A DNA stretch of 16,626 nucleotides, taken from positions 1 through 16,626 of the forward strand of contig URNB01000035.1 in assembly GCA_900549055.1 (NCBI GenBank). Direction: 5' to 3'. Every line of letters begins with the position of its first letter. Position 1 is the first letter of the stretch. The translations under genes and the position numbers were made by a program. Source of the DNA: an uncultured Oscillospiraceae bacterium (lineage in GTDB: Bacteria; Bacillota; Clostridia; Oscillospirales; Acutalibacteraceae). This document shows, in pieces, positions 1-7,846 of the stretch. The notes under the pieces were generated by a model. That model saw only the letters and a program-made list of their open reading frames with translations, was not told the DNA's origin and did no database searches.

Positions 1-712
1 CCGTTGTAATAACAACCCCGGAAGACGGAATTGCAATCTTCAAAAAGGTCTTTATGGGTCCTGCGCCGTCTATCCATGCCGCCTCTTCAAGCTCTTTAGG
101 AAAGCTGCTGAAGAACTGCATGTAAATGAAAATAATAATTCCGCTGCGAAGACCTATCGAGAACAGCGAGGGCAGGTAGAACGCCGCGGCGCTGTCAAGA
201 AGATCGGGGCGTAAATCAACGCCGGTAAGCTTGTTTAAAAACCCGAAAATTCCTAAAACATCAAACTTTGAATAATTTGCCATTCGCGGGATGATAACCA
301 GCATATCCGGCACCAGAATCGTGAGGAACAAAACGCCGAGTAATATTGTTTTTCCCTTGAATTTAAACCTTGCAAAGCCATATGCGGTAACGGCACACGC
401 CGCCACTTCTATGAGCGCGCTCACAATTTCATATTTCAGGGTAGCCATAAGGCTTGTTGTGTAGTTAAGCAGCTCCCATGCGGTTTTATAGTTGAACGCC
501 GGGCTTACCTTCTCGGGAATCCATACCCGCGCGGAGTTAAAGAAACCGTTTCGGCTTACAAGCGATGTGCTCACCATATAAATCAGCGGATATATAATTA
601 CATATCCTATTGAAATGAGGAGCACCATTCTGAAAACCGCCGTGACCGCGGGGGAAAAGGATTTTCCGAGCCTGCTGCGGCGAGAGCCCATTTTGATATT
701 TTCCGTTTTCAT
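1..712 (-). CDS. Carbohydrate ABC transporter permease, MalG type (partial, C-terminus beyond left edge)
   Basis: This is an open reading frame of 237 codons that runs off the left edge, so its end is not in the window. It starts at an ATG (710-712) with a strong AGGAGGGG ribosome binding site upstream, 14 bp after the stop of the MalF-type gene at 727. The product begins with a basic N-terminus (MKTENIKMGSRRSR), then a hydrophobic segment at residues ~27-50, and more membrane segments at ~96-112, ~122-141 and ~180-200. The EAA loop characteristic of ABC importer inner-membrane subunits is at residues ~210-229 (EEAAWIDGAGPIKTF), the site that docks the ATPase. Known for the family: MalG-type subunits pair with a MalF-type subunit to import oligosaccharides. 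Inference: its partner is the gene immediately upstream. The missing part is probably only 50-60 residues. Confidence 0.93.
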   Translation of the reverse strand, partial: MKTENIKMGSRRSRLGKSFSPAVTAVFRMVLLISIGYVIIYPLIYMVSTSLVSRNGFFNSARVWIPEKVSPAFNYKTAWELLNYTTSLMATLKYEIVSALIEVAACAVTAYGFARFKFKGKTILLGVLFLTILVPDMLVIIPRMANYSKFDVLGIFGFLNKLTGVDLRPDLLDSAAAFYLPSLFSIGLRSGIIIFIYMQFFSSFPKELEEAAWIDGAGPIKTFLKIAIPSSGVVITT

Positions 713-726
713 TAAGCTCCCCTCCT

Positions 727-1623
727 TTAAGACCACTTGTTTTGCAGGCACTTTCTGTAAATTCCCACGATTATTCCCATTATTCCGCCGACAATAAGGA
801 AGTAGAACCACATCATTGCCGAGGTCTGATCGTAAACTGCCGCACGCATTAAATCGTAAACCTTTAAAATTAGTACGTTGCGGTTGCTTATGAACAGTTC
901 AACCATTGTATATACCATAACGAGCAGCGTTACATTTGAAAGCATCGGGAAGGTAATAAACCAAAATTCCTCCCACTTTGTAGCGCCCTCTACGCGGCTT
1001 GCCTCATAAAGACTTGACGGAATGGATTGAAGACCCGCAATGAACAGCACCGTTTGTATGCCGCTGTTCCAGATAAGGTCAAATATGTTGCTTATAATTT
1101 TCTGAACATATTCCGCCACCTGATTCGGAAGATCCAGCACCGCCATAACATCCTGCACGCTGAACATTCCGCCTGATACCGATTCCGAAACCGAAGAATC
1201 GCTCATACCACCCGTAGTCATACCGGATATCAGCTCTATAACCACGCCCGAGGCTATTATTACGGGCATAAAGTACAGCGCCCTGAAAAACAGCCTGCCC
1301 TTGAACTTATTATTGAGCAGCAGCGCCAGCACCAGGCTTAAAAGCACTATGATAGGCAGCGAATAAAGAAAATTGGTGACCGACTTTCTAAGCCATCCGA
1401 GGTAATCGGTGTGCTCCGCGATTATGTATTTATAGTTTTTCATTCCGACAAACAGGGTCTTAATGCCGCCCTCGTTTACCGTCATTTGTGAAAAGGAATA
1501 AATTACGGACTGTATTACCGGTATTGCGAAGAAAAGAATTACTCCCACAAGCCAGGTTGAAATAAATAACCAGCCGTAACGGCTTTTAAGCTGTTCAATA
1601 CCCCTGTATTTTTTCTTTTTCAT
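727..1623 (-). CDS. Sugar ABC transporter permease, MalF type (second pair)
   Basis: This encodes a 298-residue inner-membrane subunit of a CUT1-type sugar importer. Hydrophobic segments are visible at roughly residues 18-40, 85-105, 113-135, 180-200, 228-250 and 268-290. The EAA loop lies at ~206-225 (YEASRVEGATKWEEF). I chose the ATG at 1621-1623, because GGGAGG sits 7 bases upstream and the ATG overlaps the TGA of the preceding lipoprotein gene (ATGA), which suggests translational coupling. A TTG further upstream would add five residues but lies inside the ribosome binding site. The loop between the third and fourth membrane segments (~132-175) is longer than usual and rich in Gly, Ser and Met. 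The MalG-type gene follows after 14 bp. No ATPase or second binding protein is present in the window. The substrate is unknown but is presumably a sugar released by the cluster's enzymes. Confidence 0.93.
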   Translation of the reverse strand: MKKKKYRGIEQLKSRYGWLFISTWLVGVILFFAIPVIQSVIYSFSQMTVNEGGIKTLFVGMKNYKYIIAEHTDYLGWLRKSVTNFLYSLPIIVLLSLVLALLLNNKFKGRLFFRALYFMPVIIASGVVIELISGMTTGGMSDSSVSESVSGGMFSVQDVMAVLDLPNQVAEYVQKIISNIFDLIWNSGIQTVLFIAGLQSIPSSLYEASRVEGATKWEEFWFITFPMLSNVTLLVMVYTMVELFISNRNVLILKVYDLMRAAVYDQTSAMMWFYFLIVGGIMGIIVGIYRKCLQNKWS

Positions 1624-3866
1624 ACCTTTTCCTCCCAAATGAGGAAGCCGTGAGCCCGAACGCTTCCCGCAGGTGAATTCAATTCCCCCGATGAATAGTT
1701 CACAAACACCGTTACACCGTTTTCGTATACTGTTTCTCTGAGTCCCGAACCGTGTATTTTATGGCTCTTAATCGCGGAATTTCCTATTTTGCCATAAAAC
1801 TCCGAAAGCATTTTACTGTCGGAAACAATTCCGTCCTTAAGGTCGCTGTAAAGGCTGTTGTAGAATACCGGCACGCCGCTGTCTATAAGCTTTGTATCAT
1901 ACTTTGCGGTCAGTGTGTAGGCAAGCCCCATGCCGCCCTCGACTGCCTTGAGTAATTGCTCCTCGCGGTCGGTGGCAAGATTCAGACTTTCGGTTGAAAG
2001 CGCCGTTCTTCCCCTTAACACCATTTGGTAAAACGGAATGTCGTCATCAAAGATCAGCGCCGCGTTTGAGCGTGCGGGTGAGTTGAATATAACATCCGAT
2101 TTGACCGCCGCGTAAGCGTTTGCTTCGCTTGACATGAATTTATTTCCGCTTTTCTTAACATTTTCAATGATTTCGGAAACCTGTTCGGTCATGCCCGATT
2201 TTGCGTAATACAGACCGGAGCTTTTATCGGTATAATCCGAATAAGCGGTATTTGAAAGCGATGAAAGACCTATTCCCGGCAAGTTACCGGCCTTTTTGAT
2301 TATTTTGTCGGTGATATATGACAGCTTATCCCGTGCGATGAGGGAATACGCCGAATCGGTTTCCCTGCCTAAAAGGGCTATATTGTAATCATATACCTTT
2401 GCGCGCTTTCTGTTGGCACGCACCGCCGAATCAAAGTATGAAGAAAGCCCGCCGCCGGATTTTGAAAATGTTACCGCGTCGAAGTCTAAAAACAGGTCGG
2501 TATCGGCTTTCTCACAGATCTTTTCAAGTGATTTAAGGTCTTTGGATGAGCCGAGCCTGCCCGCAATTCCGAAACCGCCTGCGGGCTTCACCGAATCAAT
2601 TCCGGTTTTGCCGAAGCCGCTGAGCGCCAGTGCGGAAACATCTGCTCCGCTCTCCTCTAATTCCTTTACCATAGCCGTAACATCCTTAAGCGTGGCAGTC
2701 GGCAAAAGCGTTGTATACGGCACGCCGAGGAAGGATTTTGAAATCATTGTTCCGCCGACTGCGGTAATATTAAGGGTGGCAGCCTTTGCGTTTTCCGCCT
2801 TGCCCTCGGTTTTTTCAATGCAGCTGCGGTAAAGTCTTGCCATTCCGCTGTAATCGGCGTCTTCGCCCGCAAGCGGATAAAAGCCTATTTCAAGCGGAGC
2901 GTCCGTCATATTATCGGAATAAACAAGCCCCTTGTAATATCTGTTATTGTAAAGCTCCTTTATGTTTGCGGTGTAGCCCCTCAGCTGATAGGTAGCGTAT
3001 ACCGCGGAGTAGCCTATCGAGGTTGAGCCGACCGTTGTATCAATCAGGCAGGAGTCCGCTCCCTTTTCGATTATCGCAAAAGCTGCGGTGTCACCGCTTT
3101 TTGCTCCGTAGACCGGCAGTCTTATTGATTTTTCGGTTGAAGTCTTATCCCATTTTTCCTTTGAGGCATCCTCGCCGTAGACCTCGGCGGAGTAGCTGTC
3201 GCCGGGCTGCGAGACCTCCTTGGGATAAATAAGTGCTCCCGAACCCGATGGATAAAGCAGATATCCGTTTTTCTCGGTATTTTCAACCGAGCAGAAGAAG
3301 GGGGCTACCGAAACCGATATCAGCATATTGCCGCCTTCCTCTATTTCCTTCGGATCAAGCGTCACCTTTAAGCCGTTCTCCCTTAAGGAATAGGTTATCG
3401 GAATCATTATTTCGGCATCGTCAAAGTAATATTCAACCTTAACGCCGTTATCGGTCTTTTCCAAAACGGTGCGCCCGTTCTGAACGGCGGCGCTGTAGGA
3501 TATCAGCTTTGAGGTAGTGTTCTTTTGAACATCGAGATATTCTATGAAAAGCACCGATTCGATCTGCGGATGCCGCTTTATGGGCATTCCGAATTCATCG
3601 AACTGCTCCCCGCCCGAATTTACGGGATTTGTTCCGTAAACCTTGCCCGTTTTCAAATCGGTAAGCGAAACGCCGAGCGATGTGCGGTTTATCTCCAGGC
3701 GGTAATTTTCGTTTTGAGCGATAAGCTCATCGGAAATATCGGTCGAAAGCTTTTCCTTATCATAGGAAGGTCTTTTTTGAGAAACCCCGGATCCGCCGCA
3801 GCCGCAGAGAAGCGCGGCAGTAAGAGCGACAGCGCAAACCGATGATAAATATTTTTTGCGGATCAA
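1620..3866 (-). CDS. Large lipoprotein, DUF5696-like, candidate glycosidase fold
   Basis: This 748-residue protein has a lipoprotein signal peptide with lipobox L-C-G-C (lipidated Cys23), so it should sit on the outer face of the membrane. From sequence appearance it has three parts. Residues ~55-335 are strand-rich and resemble the N-terminal beta-sandwich of several glycosidase clans. Residues ~360-690 alternate strands and helices like a TIM barrel, with acidic residues at strand ends (FLDFDAV at ~458-464, SSEANAY ~579-585, FDDDIPF ~606-612). Residues ~695-748 are a short beta-sheet ending (YENGVTVFVNYSSGE). The start is TTG at 3864-3866: GGGAGG lies 8 bases upstream, no ATG precedes the signal peptide, and the lipobox falls at the right distance. 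I recall DUF5696 proteins next to Yip1-family genes in similar Firmicutes loci, but that assignment is from memory. It lies 16 bp after the propeller-Yip1 gene and overlaps the next permease by 4 bp. The reaction, if any, is unknown. Confidence 0.7.
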   Translation of the reverse strand: MIRKKYLSSVCAVALTAALLCGCGGSGVSQKRPSYDKEKLSTDISDELIAQNENYRLEINRTSLGVSLTDLKTGKVYGTNPVNSGGEQFDEFGMPIKRHPQIESVLFIEYLDVQKNTTSKLISYSAAVQNGRTVLEKTDNGVKVEYYFDDAEIMIPITYSLRENGLKVTLDPKEIEEGGNMLISVSVAPFFCSVENTEKNGYLLYPSGSGALIYPKEVSQPGDSYSAEVYGEDASKEKWDKTSTEKSIRLPVYGAKSGDTAAFAIIEKGADSCLIDTTVGSTSIGYSAVYATYQLRGYTANIKELYNNRYYKGLVYSDNMTDAPLEIGFYPLAGEDADYSGMARLYRSCIEKTEGKAENAKAATLNITAVGGTMISKSFLGVPYTTLLPTATLKDVTAMVKELEESGADVSALALSGFGKTGIDSVKPAGGFGIAGRLGSSKDLKSLEKICEKADTDLFLDFDAVTFSKSGGGLSSYFDSAVRANRKRAKVYDYNIALLGRETDSAYSLIARDKLSYITDKIIKKAGNLPGIGLSSLSNTAYSDYTDKSSGLYYAKSGMTEQVSEIIENVKKSGNKFMSSEANAYAAVKSDVIFNSPARSNAALIFDDDIPFYQMVLRGRTALSTESLNLATDREEQLLKAVEGGMGLAYTLTAKYDTKLIDSGVPVFYNSLYSDLKDGIVSDSKMLSEFYGKIGNSAIKSHKIHGSGLRETVYENGVTVFVNYSSGELNSPAGSVRAHGFLIWEEKV
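1631..1636 (-). promoter_or_regulatory. Ribosome binding site inside the upstream gene (decides MalF-2 start)
   Basis: GGGAGG on the minus strand, 7 bases before the ATG at 1621-1623 and within the last codons of the DUF5696-like gene. It fixes the start of the second MalF-type permease and, with the ATGA overlap, points to coupled translation. Confidence 0.75.
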
Positions 3867-3874
3867 ACTTAATT

Positions 3875-3880
3875 CCTCCC
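3875..3880 (-). promoter_or_regulatory. Ribosome binding site supporting a TTG start
   Basis: GGGAGG on the minus strand, 8 bases upstream of the TTG at 3864-3866. It is the reason for accepting a TTG start for the DUF5696-like lipoprotein; no in-frame ATG exists before the lipobox. A weak start codon after a strong site may lower its dose relative to the neighbours. Confidence 0.75.
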
Positions 3881-3882
3881 GT

Positions 3883-6000
3883 TTATGAAATAAGCTCCAG
3901 CAAAACGGTAATCAGGAAGCCCCCGATTTGCTGTATCAGCATTCCGACCAAAATCATCAGGAAAACCAAAACCGCAAGCCAGCAAACGCTCAAAACGCTT
4001 GAACCTATAAGCTTTCCGAAGCTGAAATCATGAATTTTAATAAGTCCTATAATCAAAAGCAGCAGTGTATACCCTATTGCCAGCGTATCGAAGCCGTTTA
4101 GGAACATCGCCTCGCTCGGCAGAAGTATATTTGTAAGAATAAGCCTTAAAAAGCGTTCGATTATTATGGGCGACAGGCTGTAGCAGGTCACAATGCATAT
4201 TTCCTTAAGCGTACCCTTGCCCTGCATCAGCGTTGAAATCATCCAGTTGCTTATTATCCACAAAACAACCAGTCCCGCGCTTCTTATAAGCACCCAAACC
4301 GAGTTAAAGCTTGTGGGGTCGTACTGTGTAAACAGGAAGCCGCCGCACAGCACCTGTATGACCGCCGTCACATAGAAAAGCGCCGTCAGAACACCGCAGA
4401 TTATAAGCGAGCCCTGCTTTTTCTCCTTTATCTCATCAAAGGTAAGAACCGGGTGAATAAGCGTTCTGAGCATCAGTCGGACCTGCTTTGATTTAATAAG
4501 CGTAAGCTTGCGCTTTGACGATATAATGATAAGCGACACAACAGCCGCAATAACAACTATTACAACAAGAAATATCAGCCAAAAATACTCGCGCATTAAA
4601 TCCTTGCGATGAAACTCAAATGCGAGGCTGTAGGTTTCGCGGTCATAGCCCTCGCGCGCAAGCTTCATTGCTTCCTTATACTCACCGTCTGTGAGGTATG
4701 CTCTTGCAAGTCCGCTGTATGCCGGCTGGAAGTTTCTGTCAAGGCTTATTACCTCTTCCCAGCCCTCCTTGCATTCGGTATACTTGCCGTCAAGCGTATC
4801 ATCTATAAGACCGAGCACCTTTTTGCCGAAATCGGTTATTTTAAATACCGTGACAGTGTTTTTCAGCTTATCGCTTACCAAAACGTCCGTTCCGTTAAGC
4901 GCAATTGCGTTAGCCGCGGAAAAGGTACCCTTTTGGCTGCCCTGACCGAGTCCCCCACCGAAGGCGGTGAGCATACGGCAGGCTCTGTCGTAAAGATAAA
5001 CCCTTCCGAACTGCGATTCAACACAGTAAACAAAGCCGCTATCATTAACGGCAAGCCCTACAATATCCTGGTCTATCTGCGTGCCGTTATTAAAGGTCGT
5101 GTTAAAGCCGTCGTCGGTGAAATCGGTATCCTCCGAATCCATTATGTTGTTTCCCGTACCGGGGTTCAGCTTCTTTATCTGCCCCTTTTTATCATAGGTT
5201 GAGGTCTTACCCGTTGCGGTGTAAACAAAATCGTTTTTATCAATTACAATATCCACAAACGAATAAGGGAGATTTCTCGCGCTTGAGCTCTTTTTTACAT
5301 TGTTTGTAAACATTCTCTCGAAAACGGTTTTTATTGCCGTGGCGATATTTGAGGTTACATCATTTGCGCCGTAAAAGCCGGTAAAGGTCTTATCGGGGGC
5401 ATAAAGCAATGCGCCGTAATAAGAGCCGTCGCTCAAAACATAAAGGTACCCGTGCGAGTCCATAACCGTTTTAAGCGGCTTGAAAACAAAGCTTTCGGGT
5501 ATCAGCGACGATTCGGGGACAACATAAATGTCCTTAAGAGTGCCGTCGGGGTTTGCCCTTAAAACACGGGCGTTATCGGTATCGCATATAAATATCGAGC
5601 CGTCAGAATGAACATACAGGCTCTGCGCGCCGGTGTAATCGTAATCAGTGCCGTCGCCGCCCTTTATGTGACCTATTTCTCCCAAAAGCTCATAATTTGC
5701 ATTAAGTACCACTATGCGGGCGGCATTATCAAGTATATAAACCTTTTTGCCGTCGGTGAAGACATCGTTGATTGTGGAAAACGGCTTTATGCCGAGCGAC
5801 AAAGCGTCAATCAATATATCGGTTTCGTACATCGGGCGGCTGTATACCGCCTTACGCTCTTCGCCGATATCATCCCAATATGTATAGCTTTCAAAGGGTA
5901 TCTGTTCGGCGGGCGAAATCGCCGCTACGCCGAAAGCAGAGGACGCCAAACATATGAACGCCAGTAATACAGAAAGAAAACGCGCTGCGTTTTTAATCAT
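3883..6000 (-). CDS. Beta-propeller / TPR-like / Yip1-domain membrane protein
   Basis: This encodes 705 residues in an unusual order. Residues 1-28 are a signal peptide. Residues ~75-390 hold NHL-type propeller blades, recognisable by recurring units such as IFICDTDNARVLRANPDG, LYVLSDGS, VYCVESQFGRVYLYD and VLVSDKLKNTVTVFK. Residues ~392-462 look like one or two TPR helix pairs (GWEEVISLDRNFQPAYSGLA). A strong membrane segment is at ~472-494, a basic stretch follows (SSKRKLTLIKSKQVR), and residues ~505-700 hold about five membrane segments typical of the Yip1 family, beginning near LMLRTLIHPVLTFDEIKEKKQG. The topology therefore puts propeller and TPR outside and the Yip1 core in the membrane. 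The start is ATG at 5998-6000 with AAAGGAG upstream. It sits 18 bp after the MalG-type gene and 16 bp before the DUF5696-like gene. Known: bacterial Yip1-family proteins have no settled function. Inference: the propeller binds glycan or an envelope partner and reports to, or organises, the transport machinery. Confidence 0.8.
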   Translation of the reverse strand: MIKNAARFLSVLLAFICLASSAFGVAAISPAEQIPFESYTYWDDIGEERKAVYSRPMYETDILIDALSLGIKPFSTINDVFTDGKKVYILDNAARIVVLNANYELLGEIGHIKGGDGTDYDYTGAQSLYVHSDGSIFICDTDNARVLRANPDGTLKDIYVVPESSLIPESFVFKPLKTVMDSHGYLYVLSDGSYYGALLYAPDKTFTGFYGANDVTSNIATAIKTVFERMFTNNVKKSSSARNLPYSFVDIVIDKNDFVYTATGKTSTYDKKGQIKKLNPGTGNNIMDSEDTDFTDDGFNTTFNNGTQIDQDIVGLAVNDSGFVYCVESQFGRVYLYDRACRMLTAFGGGLGQGSQKGTFSAANAIALNGTDVLVSDKLKNTVTVFKITDFGKKVLGLIDDTLDGKYTECKEGWEEVISLDRNFQPAYSGLARAYLTDGEYKEAMKLAREGYDRETYSLAFEFHRKDLMREYFWLIFLVVIVVIAAVVSLIIISSKRKLTLIKSKQVRLMLRTLIHPVLTFDEIKEKKQGSLIICGVLTALFYVTAVIQVLCGGFLFTQYDPTSFNSVWVLIRSAGLVVLWIISNWMISTLMQGKGTLKEICIVTCYSLSPIIIERFLRLILTNILLPSEAMFLNGFDTLAIGYTLLLLIIGLIKIHDFSFGKLIGSSVLSVCWLAVLVFLMILVGMLIQQIGGFLITVLLELIS

Positions 6001-6018
6001 AGGTTTTCGCTCCTTTGC

Positions 6019-6918
6019 TTATTCTTTGATTCCCGCACTGCTCATCGCCTCAACAACATTGCTCTGCGAAATAAGATATATAATAATAGGCGGAATCATC
6101 ATAATGGTGGTAAGCGCCATTGCGCTGCCGGTTCGGGCTGTTCCGCCCGCAGTCACCTGCGTTACTATCTGCGGCAGGGTTTTAAGCTTTTCGTCAAAAA
6201 TCGTTCCGTTCGGAATTGACGCCCATATATCCCTGAACGCAAAAAGCGTAACGGTAAGCCATGCCGGCTTAATTATCGGCATTATTATCCGCCAGAATAT
6301 ACGCAGATACCCCGCGCCGTCAATCTTCGCGGCTTCAAGCAGAGCATCGGGCACATAGCCCTCTATATACTGCTTTATAAGGAAAACTCCCAGTGTTCCC
6401 GCAAGCTGCGGCAGAATATATACCCAGTAGGTATTTACTATATGCAGCTCCGAAAATATTACATACTGCGGAACGGAAAGGGTGTATGCGTTGAACATAA
6501 GCGCAAACTGAATTATCATAAAAATAATTCCCCTGCCCTTGTATGTTCCCTTTGAAAGCGAAAACGCCGCCATTGCGGAAAATACAATATTTAAAATTGA
6601 GGTGAAAACCGTTATGAACAGGCTGTTGAACACATAGCGTGAAAGCGGAACCGAAAGACTTGAAAGCAGCGTAGGAAGTGCCACATAGTTTTCCGTGGTC
6701 GGTCGGCGCACAAAAAACGTCGGCGGGAAAATAAGCAGCTCGTCTATGGGCTTAAAGGAGGTTACCACCGCATATATCAGCGGCAGCATACTGAAAAGCC
6801 CGGCGGCGGCTATCAGCACAAAGCAGCATATATTGCCGAAGGTTGAGCGGGTAAAGCGCGTAGCCATTGACTTTTTACGGCTTGACGGTATCAATTTGTA
6901 ATAAAGTTTTTTAATCAT
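6019..6918 (-). CDS. Carbohydrate ABC transporter permease, MalG type (first pair)
   Basis: This 299-residue inner-membrane subunit belongs to the binding-protein-dependent sugar importers. It has a basic N-terminus, about six hydrophobic segments (roughly residues 30-52, 95-118, 128-148, 163-184, 218-230, 265-285), and the EAA loop at ~195-214 (EAAKIDGAGYLRIFW) that contacts the ATPase. The end (VVEAMSSAGIKE) is typical of the MalG side of these pairs. I prefer the ATG at 6916-6918, 6 bases after AGGTAGGTG, which matches a consensus ribosome binding site at most positions. A GTG right after the previous stop would add three residues. It is 9 bp downstream of the MalF-type gene and 18 bp upstream of the propeller-Yip1 gene, so it belongs to the same transcript as the CBM-bearing binding protein. 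Confidence 0.95.
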   Translation of the reverse strand: MIKKLYYKLIPSSRKKSMATRFTRSTFGNICCFVLIAAAGLFSMLPLIYAVVTSFKPIDELLIFPPTFFVRRPTTENYVALPTLLSSLSVPLSRYVFNSLFITVFTSILNIVFSAMAAFSLSKGTYKGRGIIFMIIQFALMFNAYTLSVPQYVIFSELHIVNTYWVYILPQLAGTLGVFLIKQYIEGYVPDALLEAAKIDGAGYLRIFWRIIMPIIKPAWLTVTLFAFRDIWASIPNGTIFDEKLKTLPQIVTQVTAGGTARTGSAMALTTIMMIPPIIIYLISQSNVVEAMSSAGIKE

Positions 6919-6924
6919 CAAAAG

Positions 6925-6933
6925 CACCTACCT
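6925..6933 (-). promoter_or_regulatory. Ribosome binding site deciding the MalG-1 start
   Basis: AGGTAGGTG on the minus strand overlaps the TAG of the MalF-type gene and lies 6 bases before the ATG at 6916-6918. It favours that ATG over the GTG at 6925-6927, which lies inside the site itself. Confidence 0.6.
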
Positions 6934-7845
6934 GCTGACCGTATTCAAGGCTTTTCCGATAATCAGTCTTGTGAACGCCATCATTGCAAACAAAACCACC
7001 GCTATAGCCGAGGCGTAGCCCAGCTCATACCGCACCGTCGCCATATCCGACATATGCGTAACAATGGTATCTACCGAGTACTGCACGCTCGGATAGCCCG
7101 CAAGCTCAACCGCGACCGCGCTTATTGAAAAGCTGCTTTGAATTTGCATTACCGCACTGAAAAGCAGCATATGCGACATTGAAGGGAGAGTTATATACCT
7201 TAGCTCCTGCCAGCGGTTTCTTATTCCGTCAATCGCGCCTGCCTCATATAAATCGCGGTTTACATTTTGAAGACCCGAAATATTTGAAAGGAACGAAACG
7301 CCCATGCTCTGCCACAGCTGAACAATAATAATTATTGTGAAAAGATACTGCGGACTTTTAAGCCATACTATCGGCTCGGTTATAACACCGGTTGACAGCA
7401 GAAGGCTGTTTATATAGCCGTAGCTATCGCCCGAGAAGGCAATCTTCCATATGAAGTAGGCATTGCCCACAAGGGACGGCGCATAGAACATAAAGGAAAA
7501 CAGCGTTCGCATTCCTGTGGAAAACTCGTTTACAAGCCACGCCAGCAGGAAAGCGAGCAGGAAGCCCGCGGGACCTACCACGATTGCAAGCGCAACGGTG
7601 TTTTTAAGCACGATCGCAAAGACCTCATCCTCAACGAACATACGCATATAGTTGCCTATTCCCGTGAATTTCGGGGCTGACAGCATATCGTATGAGGTCA
7701 GACTTAAAACCATGGATGAAATTATCGGCAATACCGTGAATACAAAAAAGAAGGTAAAGAACGGCACAAGCAGCAATATCATAGGCAGCTGCTCTTTAAA
7801 GCCGGAATCCCGATGTGCCTTTAGGGGTTTTGCAGCCTTCATCAT
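6928..7845 (-). CDS. Sugar ABC transporter permease, MalF type (first pair)
   Basis: This 305-residue inner-membrane subunit of a CUT1-type importer has hydrophobic segments at about residues 21-46, 81-106, 113-134, 166-186, 225-240 and 268-290. The EAA loop is at ~201-220 (YEAGAIDGIRNRWQEL), followed by RYITLPSM, the usual continuation in MalF-type proteins. I start it at the ATG at 7843-7845: AAGGAG lies 6 bases upstream and the preceding gene's TAA ends one base before. A GTG at 7858-7860 would give five more residues but starts upstream of that site. The position directly after the sugar-binding protein and before a MalG-type gene makes a standard binding-protein/MalF/MalG set. The ATPase is missing here; in Gram-positives one MsmX-type ATPase often serves several such importers (known), so that is likely the case here (inferred). 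Confidence 0.95.
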   Translation of the reverse strand: MMKAAKPLKAHRDSGFKEQLPMILLLVPFFTFFFVFTVLPIISSMVLSLTSYDMLSAPKFTGIGNYMRMFVEDEVFAIVLKNTVALAIVVGPAGFLLAFLLAWLVNEFSTGMRTLFSFMFYAPSLVGNAYFIWKIAFSGDSYGYINSLLLSTGVITEPIVWLKSPQYLFTIIIIVQLWQSMGVSFLSNISGLQNVNRDLYEAGAIDGIRNRWQELRYITLPSMSHMLLFSAVMQIQSSFSISAVAVELAGYPSVQYSVDTIVTHMSDMATVRYELGYASAIAVVLFAMMAFTRLIIGKALNTVSR

Positions 7846-7846
7846 T

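Noticed and set aside
4609..5202. Plus-strand open frame of 197 codons inside the propeller-Yip1 gene
   Set aside because: It lies wholly opposite a gene with clear signal peptide, repeats and membrane segments. It has no ribosome binding site I would trust and its translation shows no recognisable family.
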